From: an uncultured Bacteroidales bacterium
GTDB taxonomy: Bacteria > Bacteroidota > Bacteroidia > Bacteroidales > Bacteroidaceae
Assembly: GCA_902789725.1 (NCBI GenBank)
Contig: CADAPC010000004.1
Location: forward strand, 1 to 64,000
Direction of reading: 5' to 3'
DNA: 64,000 bases
Below the pieces are notes generated by a model. That model was not told the origin of the DNA. It worked only from the letters and a program-made list of their open reading frames with translations, and searched no databases. Both the position numbers and the translations under genes were made by a program. Of the stretch, positions 49,593-60,700 are shown one piece after another; within the stretch, counting starts at the first letter, position 1, and each line of letters starts with the position of its first letter.

Positions 49593-52196
49593 ATGAAATT
49601 TGATTGGAAAAGACTCATGCCCGATGTCTATTGCATCGCTCTGTTTGCAGTTGTAGCATGGGCCTATTTTATGTCGCCGGTGAGCAAGGGCTATCGGCTG
49701 GAACAGCATGATAGCGGTGCGAACGACGGAATCAATGTGGAAATCAATGCTTATCGCGATGCGCATAATGGCGAGACTCCGCGCTGGGTGACAAGTCTGT
49801 TTGGAGGTATGCCCACCTATCAGATAGCCCCCTCTTACGACTCAGCCAAGCCGATGGGTTTTGTGGAAAAGGCATATCACTTGTGGTTTCCTGATTATGT
49901 GTGGTTCATCTTTGCTTCGATGTTAGGTTTTTACATCTTGCTCAGGGCGTTTGATTTCCGGCAGTGGATGGCTGCACTTGGAGCCGTTGTGTGGGCTTTC
50001 AGTAGCTACTTCTTCATCATCATTGCCGCAGGGCACATCTGGAAAGTAATGGCTTTGGCTTATATTCCGCCTACTATAGCGGGTATGGTGTTGTGCTACA
50101 AGAAGAAATACCTGTGGGGCACCATCGTGACAGCCATATTTGCAACGTTGCAGATTCAGGCCAACCACGTGCAGATGAGCTACTATTTTCTGACGGTGGA
50201 GTTGCTTTTGGTTGTGGCTTTCCTGATTCAAGCCGTGCAGAAGAAGGAACTGGCTTCGTTTGGCAAGGCAACGGGTTGTGTGGCTGTGGCTGCGTTGATT
50301 GCCATTTGCCTGAATGCAACCATTCTCTACCACACTTATGAATATGCTAAAGACACCATGCGCGGCAAAAGCGAGCTGGTGAAGAAAGGCAAGGTGGAAG
50401 ACCAAACGGACAGCGGCTTGGAGCGCAGCTACATTACGGCTTGGAGCTATGGTATTGACGAGTCGATGACGTTCTTGATTCCGAACGTGAAGGGTGGGGC
50501 CAGTGTGCCGCTCTCGATGAACAAGACCGCCATGAAGAAGGCCGACGGACAAATGGAGCAGATGGGCATATACGGTGCTTTTACACAGTATTGGGGCGAG
50601 CAACCAGGCACGAGCGGCCCTGTATATCTGGGGGCTTTGGTGTGCATGCTGTTTGTTTTGGGTCTGTTGGTTATTCCCAATAAGCATCCTCTGAAGTGGG
50701 CACTTCTTGCTGCCGGACTGTTGACCTTGTTGCTCGGATGGGGTAAGAACTTCATGCCATTCACCGATTTCTTCATCGACCATGTGCCCATGTACTCGAA
50801 ATTCCGCACTGTTGCGAGCATTTTGGTTGTGGTAGAATTTGTGGTACCTTTCATTGCCCTGTGGGGTTTGAAAGAGTGGGTGAAGAACCCTAAGTTGAAC
50901 CCACTTTATTGTGCTACAGTCTTCACGGTGGTCATCTGCCTGATTTACGTGATGTTCCCTGGATTAGGAAGCGATTGCGTGAGTTCGAACGACAAAGCGG
51001 CCGTTCAGCAGTATGTGGGGGCTGGCTATTTTGATGAGGGTTTTGGACAGAACATTCTTCGCAGTCTTTCTGATATGAGGGCGGCTATGGTGAGTGCCGA
51101 TGCTTGGAGGAGCATCCTGTTCATACTGCTGGGACTTGCAGCCATGTGGTGGTATGCGAAGAAAGCAAAGAGTGGTTCACCATCAGCATCGGATAAAGAG
51201 CAGGCCGCAAGAGGAAACGAAAAGGCTGTAGCTTGGCTGAGCGTATCTCTTCTGGCCATTTGTCTGATAGACATGTGGGGGGTGAACAAGCGTTACCTGC
51301 ACGACGACATGTTTGTGCAACCTCAAGGGGCGGCTCGTATTCAGAAGACGGATGCCGACAATTATATCCTCAGCAAGAGCGGTGCAGGGCGCGACTACCG
51401 TGTGCTGAACTTCACAGTGTCAACTTTCAACGATAACAACACCAGTGCTTTCTACAGCTCGGTGGGTGGATATCATGCAGCCAAATTGCGTCGTTATCAA
51501 GAACTCATCGAAGCACACATTGCTCCAGAAATGTCGAAAGTGTATGAGGCTCTGCGTCAAGCACCTATCGACACCGTGGCGATGATGGAGCAGCAGACAC
51601 CTTACCCCATTTACGACCTCAGTGTGGTCAATACGGATTCTCTCTTCCCTGTCATCAATATGCTCAACACCCGTTGGTTCATTCTTGGAGCTGGCGAGAA
51701 GGGTGAAGTAAAGATGCCCGTAGAAAATGTCACCGCGATGGGGAATGCTTGGTTTGTGACCGACATTGCTTGGGCGAAGAATGCGAATGAAGAACTGGAT
51801 GCTCTCTCTGAGGTGAACCTTCGCCACACGGCTGTAGTGGCTAAAGACGACTTTGGATTCCTGAAGGCTGGTGGAGAAGGAACGGTGAAGCTGACTTCCT
51901 ATATTAGCAACGAGGCAAAATATGAGGTGGAGTCGGACAAAGGTGGTTTGGTGATTTTCTCTGAGGTTTATTACCCAGGATGGACGGCAACGATTGACGG
52001 GCAGCCAGCCGAGGTGGGACGTGCTAACTACGTGCTCCGTGCCATCAATGTGCCGGCTGGCAAACATGAGGTGATCTTTACGTTCAATCCGCAAAGTGTA
52101 CAAACCACGGAGACTGTCGCTTATGTCGCCTTGGCCGTATTGGTACTGCTGGTTTTGGCTGGCATAGTATTATCCATTAAAAAGAAGAAAGAATGA
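49593..52196 (+). CDS. YfhO-family membrane protein
   Basis: An 867-aa polytopic membrane protein with an N-terminal helix (about 13-30), the NAYRDAHNGETPRWVTSLFGGMPTYQIAP periplasmic stretch and about 12 helices, then a soluble beta-rich C-terminal domain (KYEVESDKGGLVIFSEVYYPGWTATIDG) and a last helix. YfhO proteins are probable lipid-linked-sugar glycosyltransferases (GT-C-like); the target here is unknown. It overlaps the amidase gene by 4 nt (ATGA). Confidence 0.82.
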   Translation: MKFDWKRLMPDVYCIALFAVVAWAYFMSPVSKGYRLEQHDSGANDGINVEINAYRDAHNGETPRWVTSLFGGMPTYQIAPSYDSAKPMGFVEKAYHLWFPDYVWFIFASMLGFYILLRAFDFRQWMAALGAVVWAFSSYFFIIIAAGHIWKVMALAYIPPTIAGMVLCYKKKYLWGTIVTAIFATLQIQANHVQMSYYFLTVELLLVVAFLIQAVQKKELASFGKATGCVAVAALIAICLNATILYHTYEYAKDTMRGKSELVKKGKVEDQTDSGLERSYITAWSYGIDESMTFLIPNVKGGASVPLSMNKTAMKKADGQMEQMGIYGAFTQYWGEQPGTSGPVYLGALVCMLFVLGLLVIPNKHPLKWALLAAGLLTLLLGWGKNFMPFTDFFIDHVPMYSKFRTVASILVVVEFVVPFIALWGLKEWVKNPKLNPLYCATVFTVVICLIYVMFPGLGSDCVSSNDKAAVQQYVGAGYFDEGFGQNILRSLSDMRAAMVSADAWRSILFILLGLAAMWWYAKKAKSGSPSASDKEQAARGNEKAVAWLSVSLLAICLIDMWGVNKRYLHDDMFVQPQGAARIQKTDADNYILSKSGAGRDYRVLNFTVSTFNDNNTSAFYSSVGGYHAAKLRRYQELIEAHIAPEMSKVYEALRQAPIDTVAMMEQQTPYPIYDLSVVNTDSLFPVINMLNTRWFILGAGEKGEVKMPVENVTAMGNAWFVTDIAWAKNANEELDALSEVNLRHTAVVAKDDFGFLKAGGEGTVKLTSYISNEAKYEVESDKGGLVIFSEVYYPGWTATIDGQPAEVGRANYVLRAINVPAGKHEVIFTFNPQSVQTTETVAYVALAVLVLLVLAGIVLSIKKKKE

Positions 52197-52954
52197 AACT
52201 TTCACTTTTGCAACCTGATATTGTATGGGGCAACCCCTCGGCCAATCAAGAAAAGTTGGCAGAAATACTTTGGGGACTTGACCCAAGCGACGTGTATGTG
52301 CTGCCCGAAATGTTTTCTACAGGTTTTTCTGTTGAGCCTCAGGGAATTGCTGAGTCGGATGGCGCATCGTTGGCTTGGATGCAGAAGATGGCACAGGAAC
52401 TGAAAGGTGCCATCTGTGGCAGTGTGGCGACAGAGGAAGAAGGCAACTTCTACAACCGTTTCTATTTCGTCAAGCCCAATGGCACTTACGAAACCTACGA
52501 CAAGTGTCACCTGTTCACCTACGCCGATGAACACCGACGTTACAAACGAGGTGCTGAACGTAAAGTGGTGGAGTTTCGTGGTGTGCGTTTTTTGTTGCAG
52601 ATTTGTTACGACCTGCGTTTCCCTGTTTTCTCGCGAAACAATGAAAAGATACCCTACGATTGTGCGCTTTATGTGGCATCGTGGCCTACTTCGCGATTGG
52701 CAGTGTGGGACACGCTGCTGCATGCACGAGCCATTGAAAATCAATGTTATGTAGCAGGTGTGAACCGTGTAGGCGAGGACCAAAGCGGTCGCTATAGTGG
52801 GGGAACGTTGATTGTTGACCCTTATGGCAACACGGCAGCCGCTTGTCCCCTGGATGAAAGCACAGCTATCACGTTGGAACTCGACTTGCAGAAACTCAAA
52901 GATTTCCGTCGCAAGTTCCCTGTTCTGAAAGATGCAGACCTGCTGAGAAGATGA
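52193..52954 (+). CDS. Nitrilase-superfamily amidase (omega-amidase, YafV-like)
   Basis: A 253-aa enzyme with the Glu-Lys-Cys triad: VLPEMFSTGF, YDKCHLF and LLQICYDLRFP. YafV-type enzymes hydrolyse 2-oxoglutaramate or 2-oxosuccinamate in amide metabolite repair. It overlaps the yfhO-like stop, so translation is coupled, but a functional tie is not evident. Confidence 0.85.
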   Translation: MKLSLLQPDIVWGNPSANQEKLAEILWGLDPSDVYVLPEMFSTGFSVEPQGIAESDGASLAWMQKMAQELKGAICGSVATEEEGNFYNRFYFVKPNGTYETYDKCHLFTYADEHRRYKRGAERKVVEFRGVRFLLQICYDLRFPVFSRNNEKIPYDCALYVASWPTSRLAVWDTLLHARAIENQCYVAGVNRVGEDQSGRYSGGTLIVDPYGNTAAACPLDESTAITLELDLQKLKDFRRKFPVLKDADLLRR

Positions 52955-53011
52955 AAGGTACCTTTAGCTCGCTGTTAGGCATTGAAGAGCGTGAAGAAAG
53001 TGACCTCCCAT

Positions 53012-54916
53012 TTAGGCATTGGGTATTTCCACCAAGAAGCGGACACCGTCTTTGTAGTCGGCATCAAGAATCATTGTGCCTCCTAAGTCTCTGACGTGCT
53101 GTTTGGTGAGTCCTAAGCCAATGCCGAAGCCTTCGCTGTAGATGTCCATTTTGAAGAAGGGATCAAACACATGTTTGTGTAGTTCAGCCGGAATGCCTGG
53201 TCCATGATCTTCGATGGTAAAGCGTACCATTCCGCCTACCACCTCTGTTCGGAAGTTGATGGGATTCTCTGATGCGAATTTTTTGGCGTTGATCAGCAAT
53301 TCGCGCACAGAACGAACCAAATAGAGCCTGTTGCTGTGGATGGTGAGTGGGTTGGGCAGGAGGTTGGTATAGTTGATATCTGAACCCTTTGGGTACATTT
53401 CCTTGACGTTTTCCATTATTTCTTCCACGAGGCTATTCACTTCTATTTCTTGTTTGCAGTCCAGTGGGTAAGACTCTTTTCTTGACACATCGAAGAGCAT
53501 GTGGGCCATACGCCTGATGATGATAGAATTTTGGTTGATGGCCTCGACCGCTTCCTCTGCATCCTTTTCTGACATAGTTGTTTGGTTGTCTCTCAGCACC
53601 TGGATGAATCCTCCAATAATGTTGAGTGGGGTGCGTATCAGTCTCGATGCTTCGCGGATGGTGTCATCCTTGCGTTGCGTGGCCTCTTGAGCCAATTGGT
53701 TTGCTTTATCAAGTTCCTGATTGTTCCGTTCTGCTTCCTCGTTTGTCTGCATGATGTCCTTGATGTTTTGGTCAATCGACTCCTGCATGGTGCTAAAACT
53801 GTTTTGTAAATTTCCCACCACGTCATTTCGGTTGCTGCGAGGCATCTTCGTGCTGAAGTCACTTTGGGCAAGTTGCTCTGTCTGCAGAGCCAGCTGGTCA
53901 ATAGGCCTGATGAAATGCTTTGTGGTTTTCCAACAGAAGAAGAGCATGAGCAGCAAGCCGATGAGGATAAGCGGAATGAGCACCAACGTAAGTGTTTGGT
54001 ACGACCCTAAAATGTCACTCTCGGGACACACTAAAGCGATGCTCCATTGTGTTCCCTTTACGGGCTGGTAGAACACCCAATATTTGCTCCCGTCAAATTC
54101 TACGTGCTGCGACCCTTTTTCCCCTGTCGTCATCGCTTTACCCAGTGCGCTGATGTCTGGATGCTTATCCTCATCATACGCTGTGAAGATGCTCTGCTTG
54201 CTTTGTTTCAGCCGATTAGGGTGAACGATGTATGCACCGTTGCTCCCTAACATGAGGCAAAACGAGTTGGGGTAGGGTTTTTGAGAAGCGAGGATGTTGT
54301 TCAACCAGGCGGCAGACAAATCGGTGGCAATGACGCCAATTTGGTCGCCCTGTTCAGTGAATAGAGGTTTGCAGTAGGACGTGATGATAAAGGGCGAAGA
54401 CAATGTGCCCTCGTTAAAGTCGTTGTAAGGGTCGGTCCAGCATGCTTTTCCAAGTTCGGTCGGTTTTTTGTACCACACCTTTTCGTAGTAGTTATAGTCT
54501 TTCTCCACCTCGGTTTCTATCAGTTGCTCTTCGCGAATGGTGTAGGCGGAGAAATTGTGACTTAACTGTGGGAAGAACCCTGGCTCCATCGTGATGGAGC
54601 ATCCACTGATGTTTGGGTTTAGCTCCACCACTCTCCGCGAGTAGTTGAGCAGGGAGTCTGGATTTGGGTTCTTCATTACGAGCCAGCTAATGTTTTCGGT
54701 GGCCACTTCCACTTCCTCCATGTATTTTTCGATATGTAGAGCCGTGTTCTCAAGCGAGTGTGTGGCATGCAGTTTTGCTTCCTCTTTTACAATTTGGCGC
54801 GAGCGCACGAAAAGGAAACTGATGCATACAATGAACACGGGGGCGACGATGAGCAAGATGCCAAGGCTCAGTTTGAATGCTAAAGATTTTTGAATATGTA
54901 AAAGAGGTCTTTTCAT
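53012..54916 (-). CDS. Cache-domain sensor kinase without phosphoacceptor His
   Basis: A 634-aa protein from Met 54916 (an in-frame ATG at 54940 is possible). It has two membrane segments (about residues 15-40 and 311-329), a periplasmic Cache domain, HAMP and coiled-coil, a DHp-like segment reading ASRLIRTPLNIIGGF, and an intact HATPase domain (ELLINAKKF N-box, EDHGPGIP G1, GFGIGLGL G2). The canonical S-H-E-I-R-T-P-L has Arg (residue 433 counted from 54940) where His belongs. It probably cannot autophosphorylate on His; a phosphatase or partner role is possible. It is co-oriented with a paralogue 43 nt upstream. Confidence 0.85.
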   Translation of the reverse strand: MKRPLLHIQKSLAFKLSLGILLIVAPVFIVCISFLFVRSRQIVKEEAKLHATHSLENTALHIEKYMEEVEVATENISWLVMKNPNPDSLLNYSRRVVELNPNISGCSITMEPGFFPQLSHNFSAYTIREEQLIETEVEKDYNYYEKVWYKKPTELGKACWTDPYNDFNEGTLSSPFIITSYCKPLFTEQGDQIGVIATDLSAAWLNNILASQKPYPNSFCLMLGSNGAYIVHPNRLKQSKQSIFTAYDEDKHPDISALGKAMTTGEKGSQHVEFDGSKYWVFYQPVKGTQWSIALVCPESDILGSYQTLTLVLIPLILIGLLLMLFFCWKTTKHFIRPIDQLALQTEQLAQSDFSTKMPRSNRNDVVGNLQNSFSTMQESIDQNIKDIMQTNEEAERNNQELDKANQLAQEATQRKDDTIREASRLIRTPLNIIGGFIQVLRDNQTTMSEKDAEEAVEAINQNSIIIRRMAHMLFDVSRKESYPLDCKQEIEVNSLVEEIMENVKEMYPKGSDINYTNLLPNPLTIHSNRLYLVRSVRELLINAKKFASENPINFRTEVVGGMVRFTIEDHGPGIPAELHKHVFDPFFKMDIYSEGFGIGLGLTKQHVRDLGGTMILDADYKDGVRFLVEIPNA

Positions 54917-54959
54917 ACGTTTCGTTTCTGAATAATCCATCGGTTGGCAGAGGAGAAAG

Positions 54960-56432
54960 TCATCTTCCCAATTTTTCGAGCAGGTTGGTAATCACCTTGA
55001 TTTGCTTCAACACGGTTTGCATCAATGTGGGTATTTCGTCAAGCTGTCCCTTCTTATGCCGTTCTTTCAGTTGTCGCACAGAACTTTCAATCAATTTAAC
55101 GGGTTGCAGCATTCTATCTGCCACTTCATGAATGAACAACGTCTTTGCCTCGTTGGCATTTTCCACCTGTGCATAGATTTCGTTCAATTCTTCGTGGCGT
55201 TGCTGGAGCGCTTCTGTCAATTGTTTCAGTTCGCTGATGCGGGCGGAGAGTGCTTTGTGCATTTTGATGAAACTGTGTTGCAGGGACCCAATCTCATCTT
55301 TTCTTGTTGTGGGCTTGATAGTCAGGCTGTATTCGCCCTTTGCTATGCGTTCAGCTTCGTTTGCCAGCATCTCAAGAGGTTTTAGATGCATTTTGACCAT
55401 CAGAAAACAGAACACCAAAATAAATAATAACCCTAAAATCATGATGATGGTTGCATACATCCTGAGCCTTTCGTTGGCATAGAAAATGTCGCTTTCTGGA
55501 CAAATGATGCAGGCACTCCAGTGCTTCGCGTTCAGTGCCTCGTAAAGCACGTAGCTGTCTTTGCCAAACAGGTTGACAGCCCTGCATCCATTTTCACCTT
55601 TCAGCATTGATTCCACCAATTCTTTGACCTCGACATTGGTCGAGTCGGCTTTCACTATATCGGTCACGAAAGTGTGATAAAGCCTTGTGCTGTCAGGGTG
55701 GATGAGGTAGGTGCCTTGTACGCCTAACATGCAACAATAGGAGTTGGGGTAAGGCTTCGTGCTCAACACCGTCTTTGACAACCAATCCACCTCAATGTCG
55801 GTAGCCAACACACCCACTATTCTTCCTTCTTTGTTGCGTAGAGGAGTGCTACACGTCACCACCGTGGAAAGAATCTCGTCGCCTTCAGCATGTGGCCTAA
55901 TCCAGCAGAGCTCTCCCACTTTCATGGGAATGTTGTACCAGTTGTGTGCCACATACGGGGAGTTGCTGAGTACAAAAGGCTCTATTTCCATCGGGTTGCC
56001 ACTTGTCAAAATGCTGTCGTTCCGAGTTCGGTCGCGGAAAGAATAGCGGTGGAACAACTCTCCTTCGCCATCGTAAAATCCTGGCTCGAGCGCAATGGCA
56101 CACCCTACGATGTGCGGATTGTGCCGTAGCAACTCACGTGTATAAACCGACATCATGTTCGGGTCGTCAAGATGATGTTCCACATTCCATTGCATATTGG
56201 TAGTTGCCACCTCCACACCATGCAGCATGTTCTCTATGCGGTTGACCGTACCATTCAGCGTTTCTTGCGCCTTGGCCAGCGACTCTTTCTCGATGGCATT
56301 GTGGGAAACAGTAAATAATATACCCAAAGCTGCCACAAACAGGATGGTGACAGACAGGAGCACTCCAGCACTCAACTTGGTGGGAAAAGCCCATGAGCGA
56401 CCTATGGACTGGAGAAGTTTTGGATATGTCAT
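54960..56432 (-). CDS. Cache-HAMP sensor paralogue lacking kinase domain and His
   Basis: A 490-aa protein from Met 56432. A longer frame to 56498 is rejected because the promoter box overlaps it. It has two membrane segments around a Cache domain similar to its neighbour's (CAIALEPGFYDGEGE, VLATDIEVDWLS, KPYPNSYCCMLG), HAMP, coiled coil and a DHp-like tail (HEVADRMLQPVKLIESSVRQL) in which Asp replaces the His and no HATPase domain follows. It looks like a sensing partner for the downstream kinase-like protein. The pair forms an operon from the promoter at 56496-56527. Confidence 0.8.
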   Translation of the reverse strand: MTYPKLLQSIGRSWAFPTKLSAGVLLSVTILFVAALGILFTVSHNAIEKESLAKAQETLNGTVNRIENMLHGVEVATTNMQWNVEHHLDDPNMMSVYTRELLRHNPHIVGCAIALEPGFYDGEGELFHRYSFRDRTRNDSILTSGNPMEIEPFVLSNSPYVAHNWYNIPMKVGELCWIRPHAEGDEILSTVVTCSTPLRNKEGRIVGVLATDIEVDWLSKTVLSTKPYPNSYCCMLGVQGTYLIHPDSTRLYHTFVTDIVKADSTNVEVKELVESMLKGENGCRAVNLFGKDSYVLYEALNAKHWSACIICPESDIFYANERLRMYATIIMILGLLFILVFCFLMVKMHLKPLEMLANEAERIAKGEYSLTIKPTTRKDEIGSLQHSFIKMHKALSARISELKQLTEALQQRHEELNEIYAQVENANEAKTLFIHEVADRMLQPVKLIESSVRQLKERHKKGQLDEIPTLMQTVLKQIKVITNLLEKLGR

Positions 56433-56495
56433 ATTATGTACTATTTTATTGTGCCGTTGACACAGCGCGTAAGGCTTTTTCTTAATCTTTGGCTG

Positions 56496-56527
56496 CAAAG
56501 GTAGCGGAATTTTCTTATATTGCCAAA
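56496..56527 (-). promoter_or_regulatory. Promoter of the sensor pair
   Basis: Minus-strand TTTG (56524-56527), 20 nt, TACCTTTG (56496-56503). Exact consensus; it decides the start at 56432. Confidence 0.8.
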
Positions 56528-56697
56528 CAAAACTGCATATATTTAAGTATTTTCGTGCCTTTCATAGCATTGCTTTATGTTGCATGGTGGATAAAAAGAC
56601 TCCTTGCTTTATATGCACACTTGCCTTAGCAACAGAGTGCTTTTGCCATACACATAAAAGAAAGTTCCAACTTTTTCTAAAAAAAACACACCTCTTT

Positions 56698-56729
56698 TTT
56701 GCTCGTATCGAAGAAAAGAGGTATTTTTG
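56698..56729 (+). promoter_or_regulatory. Promoter of mdh
   Basis: TTTG (56698-56701), 20 nt, TATTTTTG (56722-56729), 44 bp before the ATG. Exact consensus. The remainder of 56530-56697 holds nothing I can support. Confidence 0.8.
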
Positions 56730-56773
56730 CATAATCATTCTCATAACATTTCATTAAAAATAAGAATTGTATT

Positions 56774-57772
56774 ATGGCATTTTTAACAGATGACAAACTT
56801 GTGATTGTAGGAGCTGGTGGTGCTATCGGCTCAACAATGGTGCAGTTGGCTCTGACCATGAAGCTGACTCCCAACGTGTGTCTTTACGACGTGTATGCTC
56901 CAGGTATGGAGGGCGTGATGGAAGAGATGTTCCATTGTGGTTACGATGGTGTGAACCTGACAGCTACCACTGATGTGGCTGAAGCTTTCAAGGATGCTAA
57001 GTACATCATCTCGTCGGGTGGTGCACCCCGTAAGGCGGGCATGACTCGTGAGGACCTGCTTGCTGGCAACTGCAAAATTGCAGAGGAACTGGGCAAGAAC
57101 ATCAAGGCTTATTGCCCCGATGTGAAGCACGTGACTGTGATTTTCAATCCAGCCGACCTGACAGGTCTTGTAACGCTGCTCTATTCTGGCCTCAAGCCTG
57201 GTCAGGTGACCACTTTGGCAGCCCTCGATTCAACTCGTCTCCAGTCAGCTTTGGCCAAGAAGTTTGGTGTGAAGCAGTATGAGGTAACAGGTTGTGCTAC
57301 CTACGGAGGTCACGGCGAGCAGATGGCTGTGTTTGGCAGCGCAGTGAAAGTGGCAGGCAAGCCTCTTCACGATCTCATCGGCACTCCAGCCCTTCCTGAG
57401 GAAGAGTGGGAACAGCTGAAAGTGGCTGTTACCAAAGGCGGTGCAAAGATTATTGAACTTCGCGGACGTTCCTCTTGGCAAAGCCCAGCCTATTGCTCGG
57501 TTGAGATGATTCGCTCCGTAATGGGTGGCGAGAAGTTCCGTTGGCCTGCTGGCACATACGTGAACAACGAGAAGTACAACCACATCATGATGGCTATGGA
57601 CACCACGCTCGACACCAACGGCTGCACTTACAAGATGCCTACGGGCACAGCTGAGGAATTGGCTAAACTCGACGCTTCCTACGAGCACCTCTGCAAGATG
57701 CGTGACGAACTCGTGACTCTGAACATTGTGCCACCCATTTCAGAGTGGAACAAGATTAATCCAAACCTCTAA
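56774..57772 (+). CDS. mdh: Malate dehydrogenase
   Basis: A 332-aa NAD-dependent dehydrogenase: VIVGAGGAIGSTM nucleotide-binding loop, PRKAGMTREDLL mobile-loop region, FNPADLTG and TYGGHGEQM with the catalytic His. It interconverts malate and oxaloacetate, feeding the reductive branch to fumarate/succinate in fermenting Bacteroidales. Confidence 0.92.
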   Translation: MAFLTDDKLVIVGAGGAIGSTMVQLALTMKLTPNVCLYDVYAPGMEGVMEEMFHCGYDGVNLTATTDVAEAFKDAKYIISSGGAPRKAGMTREDLLAGNCKIAEELGKNIKAYCPDVKHVTVIFNPADLTGLVTLLYSGLKPGQVTTLAALDSTRLQSALAKKFGVKQYEVTGCATYGGHGEQMAVFGSAVKVAGKPLHDLIGTPALPEEEWEQLKVAVTKGGAKIIELRGRSSWQSPAYCSVEMIRSVMGGEKFRWPAGTYVNNEKYNHIMMAMDTTLDTNGCTYKMPTGTAEELAKLDASYEHLCKMRDELVTLNIVPPISEWNKINPNL

Positions 57773-57786
57773 TGATTCTTTGAAAA

Positions 57787-60700
57787 TTGAAGAAGTACGG
57801 TAAGTACACGCTATTAGGTTGGAGTTGGCGCATCCTTCTGGGGATAGTGCTAACTCCAATTTTATTGTTCCTGTTGCTTGCCGTACTCATTTATGTGCCT
57901 CCCGTACAGAAATTTGCTGTAGATAAGACCGCTGAAATACTGAGCGAAGAACTGAACATAGACGTGACGGTGGAAAGTGTGCATCTTGCTTTTCCGCTGG
58001 ATTTGACGATGGACGGCATCTTAGCTGTGCAGGATGGCGACACCGTTTTGGCGGCACGTCAATTAGACATCAGCATCAAGGCGCTCCCTCTGTTCCAATT
58101 GCAGGCCGAAGTAGATGGCATCCATTTGTATGATGCTAAGTTGAACACCAAAGACTTGATAGATGCATGTGTGGTGAAAGGACATGTGGCTGAACTGAGT
58201 CTTGCCAGCCACAGCACAGATTTGCAAAACGAACTTGCTGTGGTTAACAAGGCACTGCTGAAAGAAGCCGACCTGATGGTGTTGCTCAACGATTCTGTGC
58301 CTGAAGACACTACCGAAAGCGAACCCCTCGCTTGGAAAATACAATTGGACGATGTTGAGTTTCAACAGGTAAGAGCCACCGTCCTGCTCACTCCGCAGAG
58401 CGACAGCACCTTTGTCACCGCCAACATCGCATCGGCTCATGCTAATGGATACCTTGATTTGGGAAAGGAAATCTATCAAGTACACCACCTTGGTATCACA
58501 CAATCTGAGGCAGGATTTGAATATCGCAACGAACCGCATTTCCCGCATCAACTCGACCCCAATCATTTGTACTTTACGGACATGAATCTGGCTGTTGATT
58601 CTTTCGAATATCGGGGAACGGGCGACATGACCCTGCTGCTGACCCAACTTTCTGGCATAGAACAAAGCGGACTCGTTATAGCTGAAACGCGGGGGAGGGT
58701 AGAGATGGATTCGCTCTCCCTGACAGTTCCTCAACTCCATGTGCGAACTGCCGACAGCGACCTGGCCTTGACTTACCGCATGGACCTGAATGCTTTTGAT
58801 GACATCAATCCTGGAACATTTGCATTGACAGGCAAGGGGCAGATGGGGAAAGACGATATTCTCTATTTTACTAAGATGGGGGGTGAGGAGGACACCCGCG
58901 ATGTTCGCAGCTTGATGTCTAAAGAATTACCAGCCCGTCCTGTGGAGGTGCAGCTGAAGGCGAGTGGAAACTTGCAAACCCTTGAGGCGAGTGAACTGCA
59001 CGTCAAGGTGCCCACCAAGTGCCTGTTAGATGGTACGGCCACACTTTGGGATGTGGCCGACGACCTCTCCCTTCGCACCCAGTTGAAGATGAAAGACGGG
59101 CGTGGAAGCCTCGACCTGAAGGCAAACTACGTGATGAACACCGATGCTTACAAGGCCGAACTGGCTTTCAACAATTTCGTGTTGAACAACTATGTGCCTT
59201 TCGATGAACCCACCGTACTCACAGGTCGAGTGTCGGCACATGGGCACGGCTTCGATTTCTTCTCTCCCCGCACGTTGTTGGATGCCCAAGCCCACCTCAC
59301 CGATGCACACATGGGGAAGATGAACCTCGGCGGAATGAATGCCGACGCATCATTGAAAAGCGGTGCACTAAACCTTACCTTAGCTTGCGACAACAATCAG
59401 TTGCAAACCAATTTCATCTTCGATGGCGAAATGAAAAATAAACACATTCAGGGGACGCTGAACATTGACCTTCCCTTTGCCGATGTGCAGGCAATGGGAT
59501 TTAGCGACGAACCGCTTACAGCCACCACCAACGGAACCCTTGATTTTTCCTATAATTTCGACCACCTTTTCCGCATCGATTCTTACATCAACACGCTGGG
59601 GTTGAAAGTGGGCAGCGACAGCATCTCCACCCAAGTTTTCAATCTCTATGCTGAAGCCATGCCCGACTCCACCGCTGCCACTCTTCACACCGGCGATATG
59701 TTTGTTTCGCTCTTCGCACCCCACAATTTGTTCAAGCTCTTGCCCAAGGTGGAACGACTGCAAAGGGAAACCGTCAGGCAGTTCAAGCAGCACAACGTGA
59801 ATCTCGATGAACTGAAGGCTTTTCTGCCCCACCTCTCGCTCTCCATCGCTGCCCGAGACGAAAACCCCTTTTCCGACATTTTGGAGGCAAATGACATCAG
59901 TTTCAGTGAACTTGCGGCAGTCATCACATCTTCTCCTACCGAAGGCCTCATAGGTAAGGGGCATGTGTATGCTTTCAAGAAAGACAGCGTGAGGGTCGAT
60001 ACGGCTTTCTTCGATATAGTGCAAGACACCACCCAACTTGACTACCACATCGGCGTGCAATGCAGCGACCAACCCTTGCTGCCTGCCTTTCGCGCCTATC
60101 TGGACGGTTATCTGATGGCCGATCGTGCCGATGCCCACCTCACCTATTTCGATAAAAAGAATCGCAAAGGCATCGACTTGGGCGTCAAAGCGTTGGCCAA
60201 TGACACCTGCGTCAATTACACACTCTATCCTCAGAAGCCGATTATCGCCTATCGAGAATTTTCCATCAACGACGATAACTACATCACCACGTTCCCCAAT
60301 CGGCCTACACTTTCCGACATACGCCTCTCCAGCCTTTCCGACAGCACCTATTTTGCCGTTTTTGCCGATGAAGACGGAGAAGGACGGCAAATTGCCAATG
60401 TCATTGCCAACGACTTGAACCTGAGGGAAATCTTGGCAGTGGTGCCCATCCCAGGCCTTCCCGACTTGGGGGGCATGCTCCATCTGGATGCTACTTATAT
60501 CGACCAAGGGGAAAACTTCATGGTTGAGGGTCAAATGGATGCCGACCGATTCTCCTACGAGGGTATGACCGTGGGCAATCTTCAGTCACGCTTCACCTAC
60601 ATGCCCCAAGGTGAAAACCTGCATGTCATCGATGCCGATTTGGCCTATAACGACACGCGCATCCTGCAGCTCGATGGCACCTACAATGCCGAGGCAGAGG

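Noticed and set aside
56433..56498. Longer start of the Cache-HAMP protein
   Set aside because: The exact TACCTTTG promoter box covers the upstream start codon.
59380..60534. 384-codon minus-strand frame opposite tamB
   Set aside because: A mirror of the TamB repeat codons; no start context or recognisable domain.
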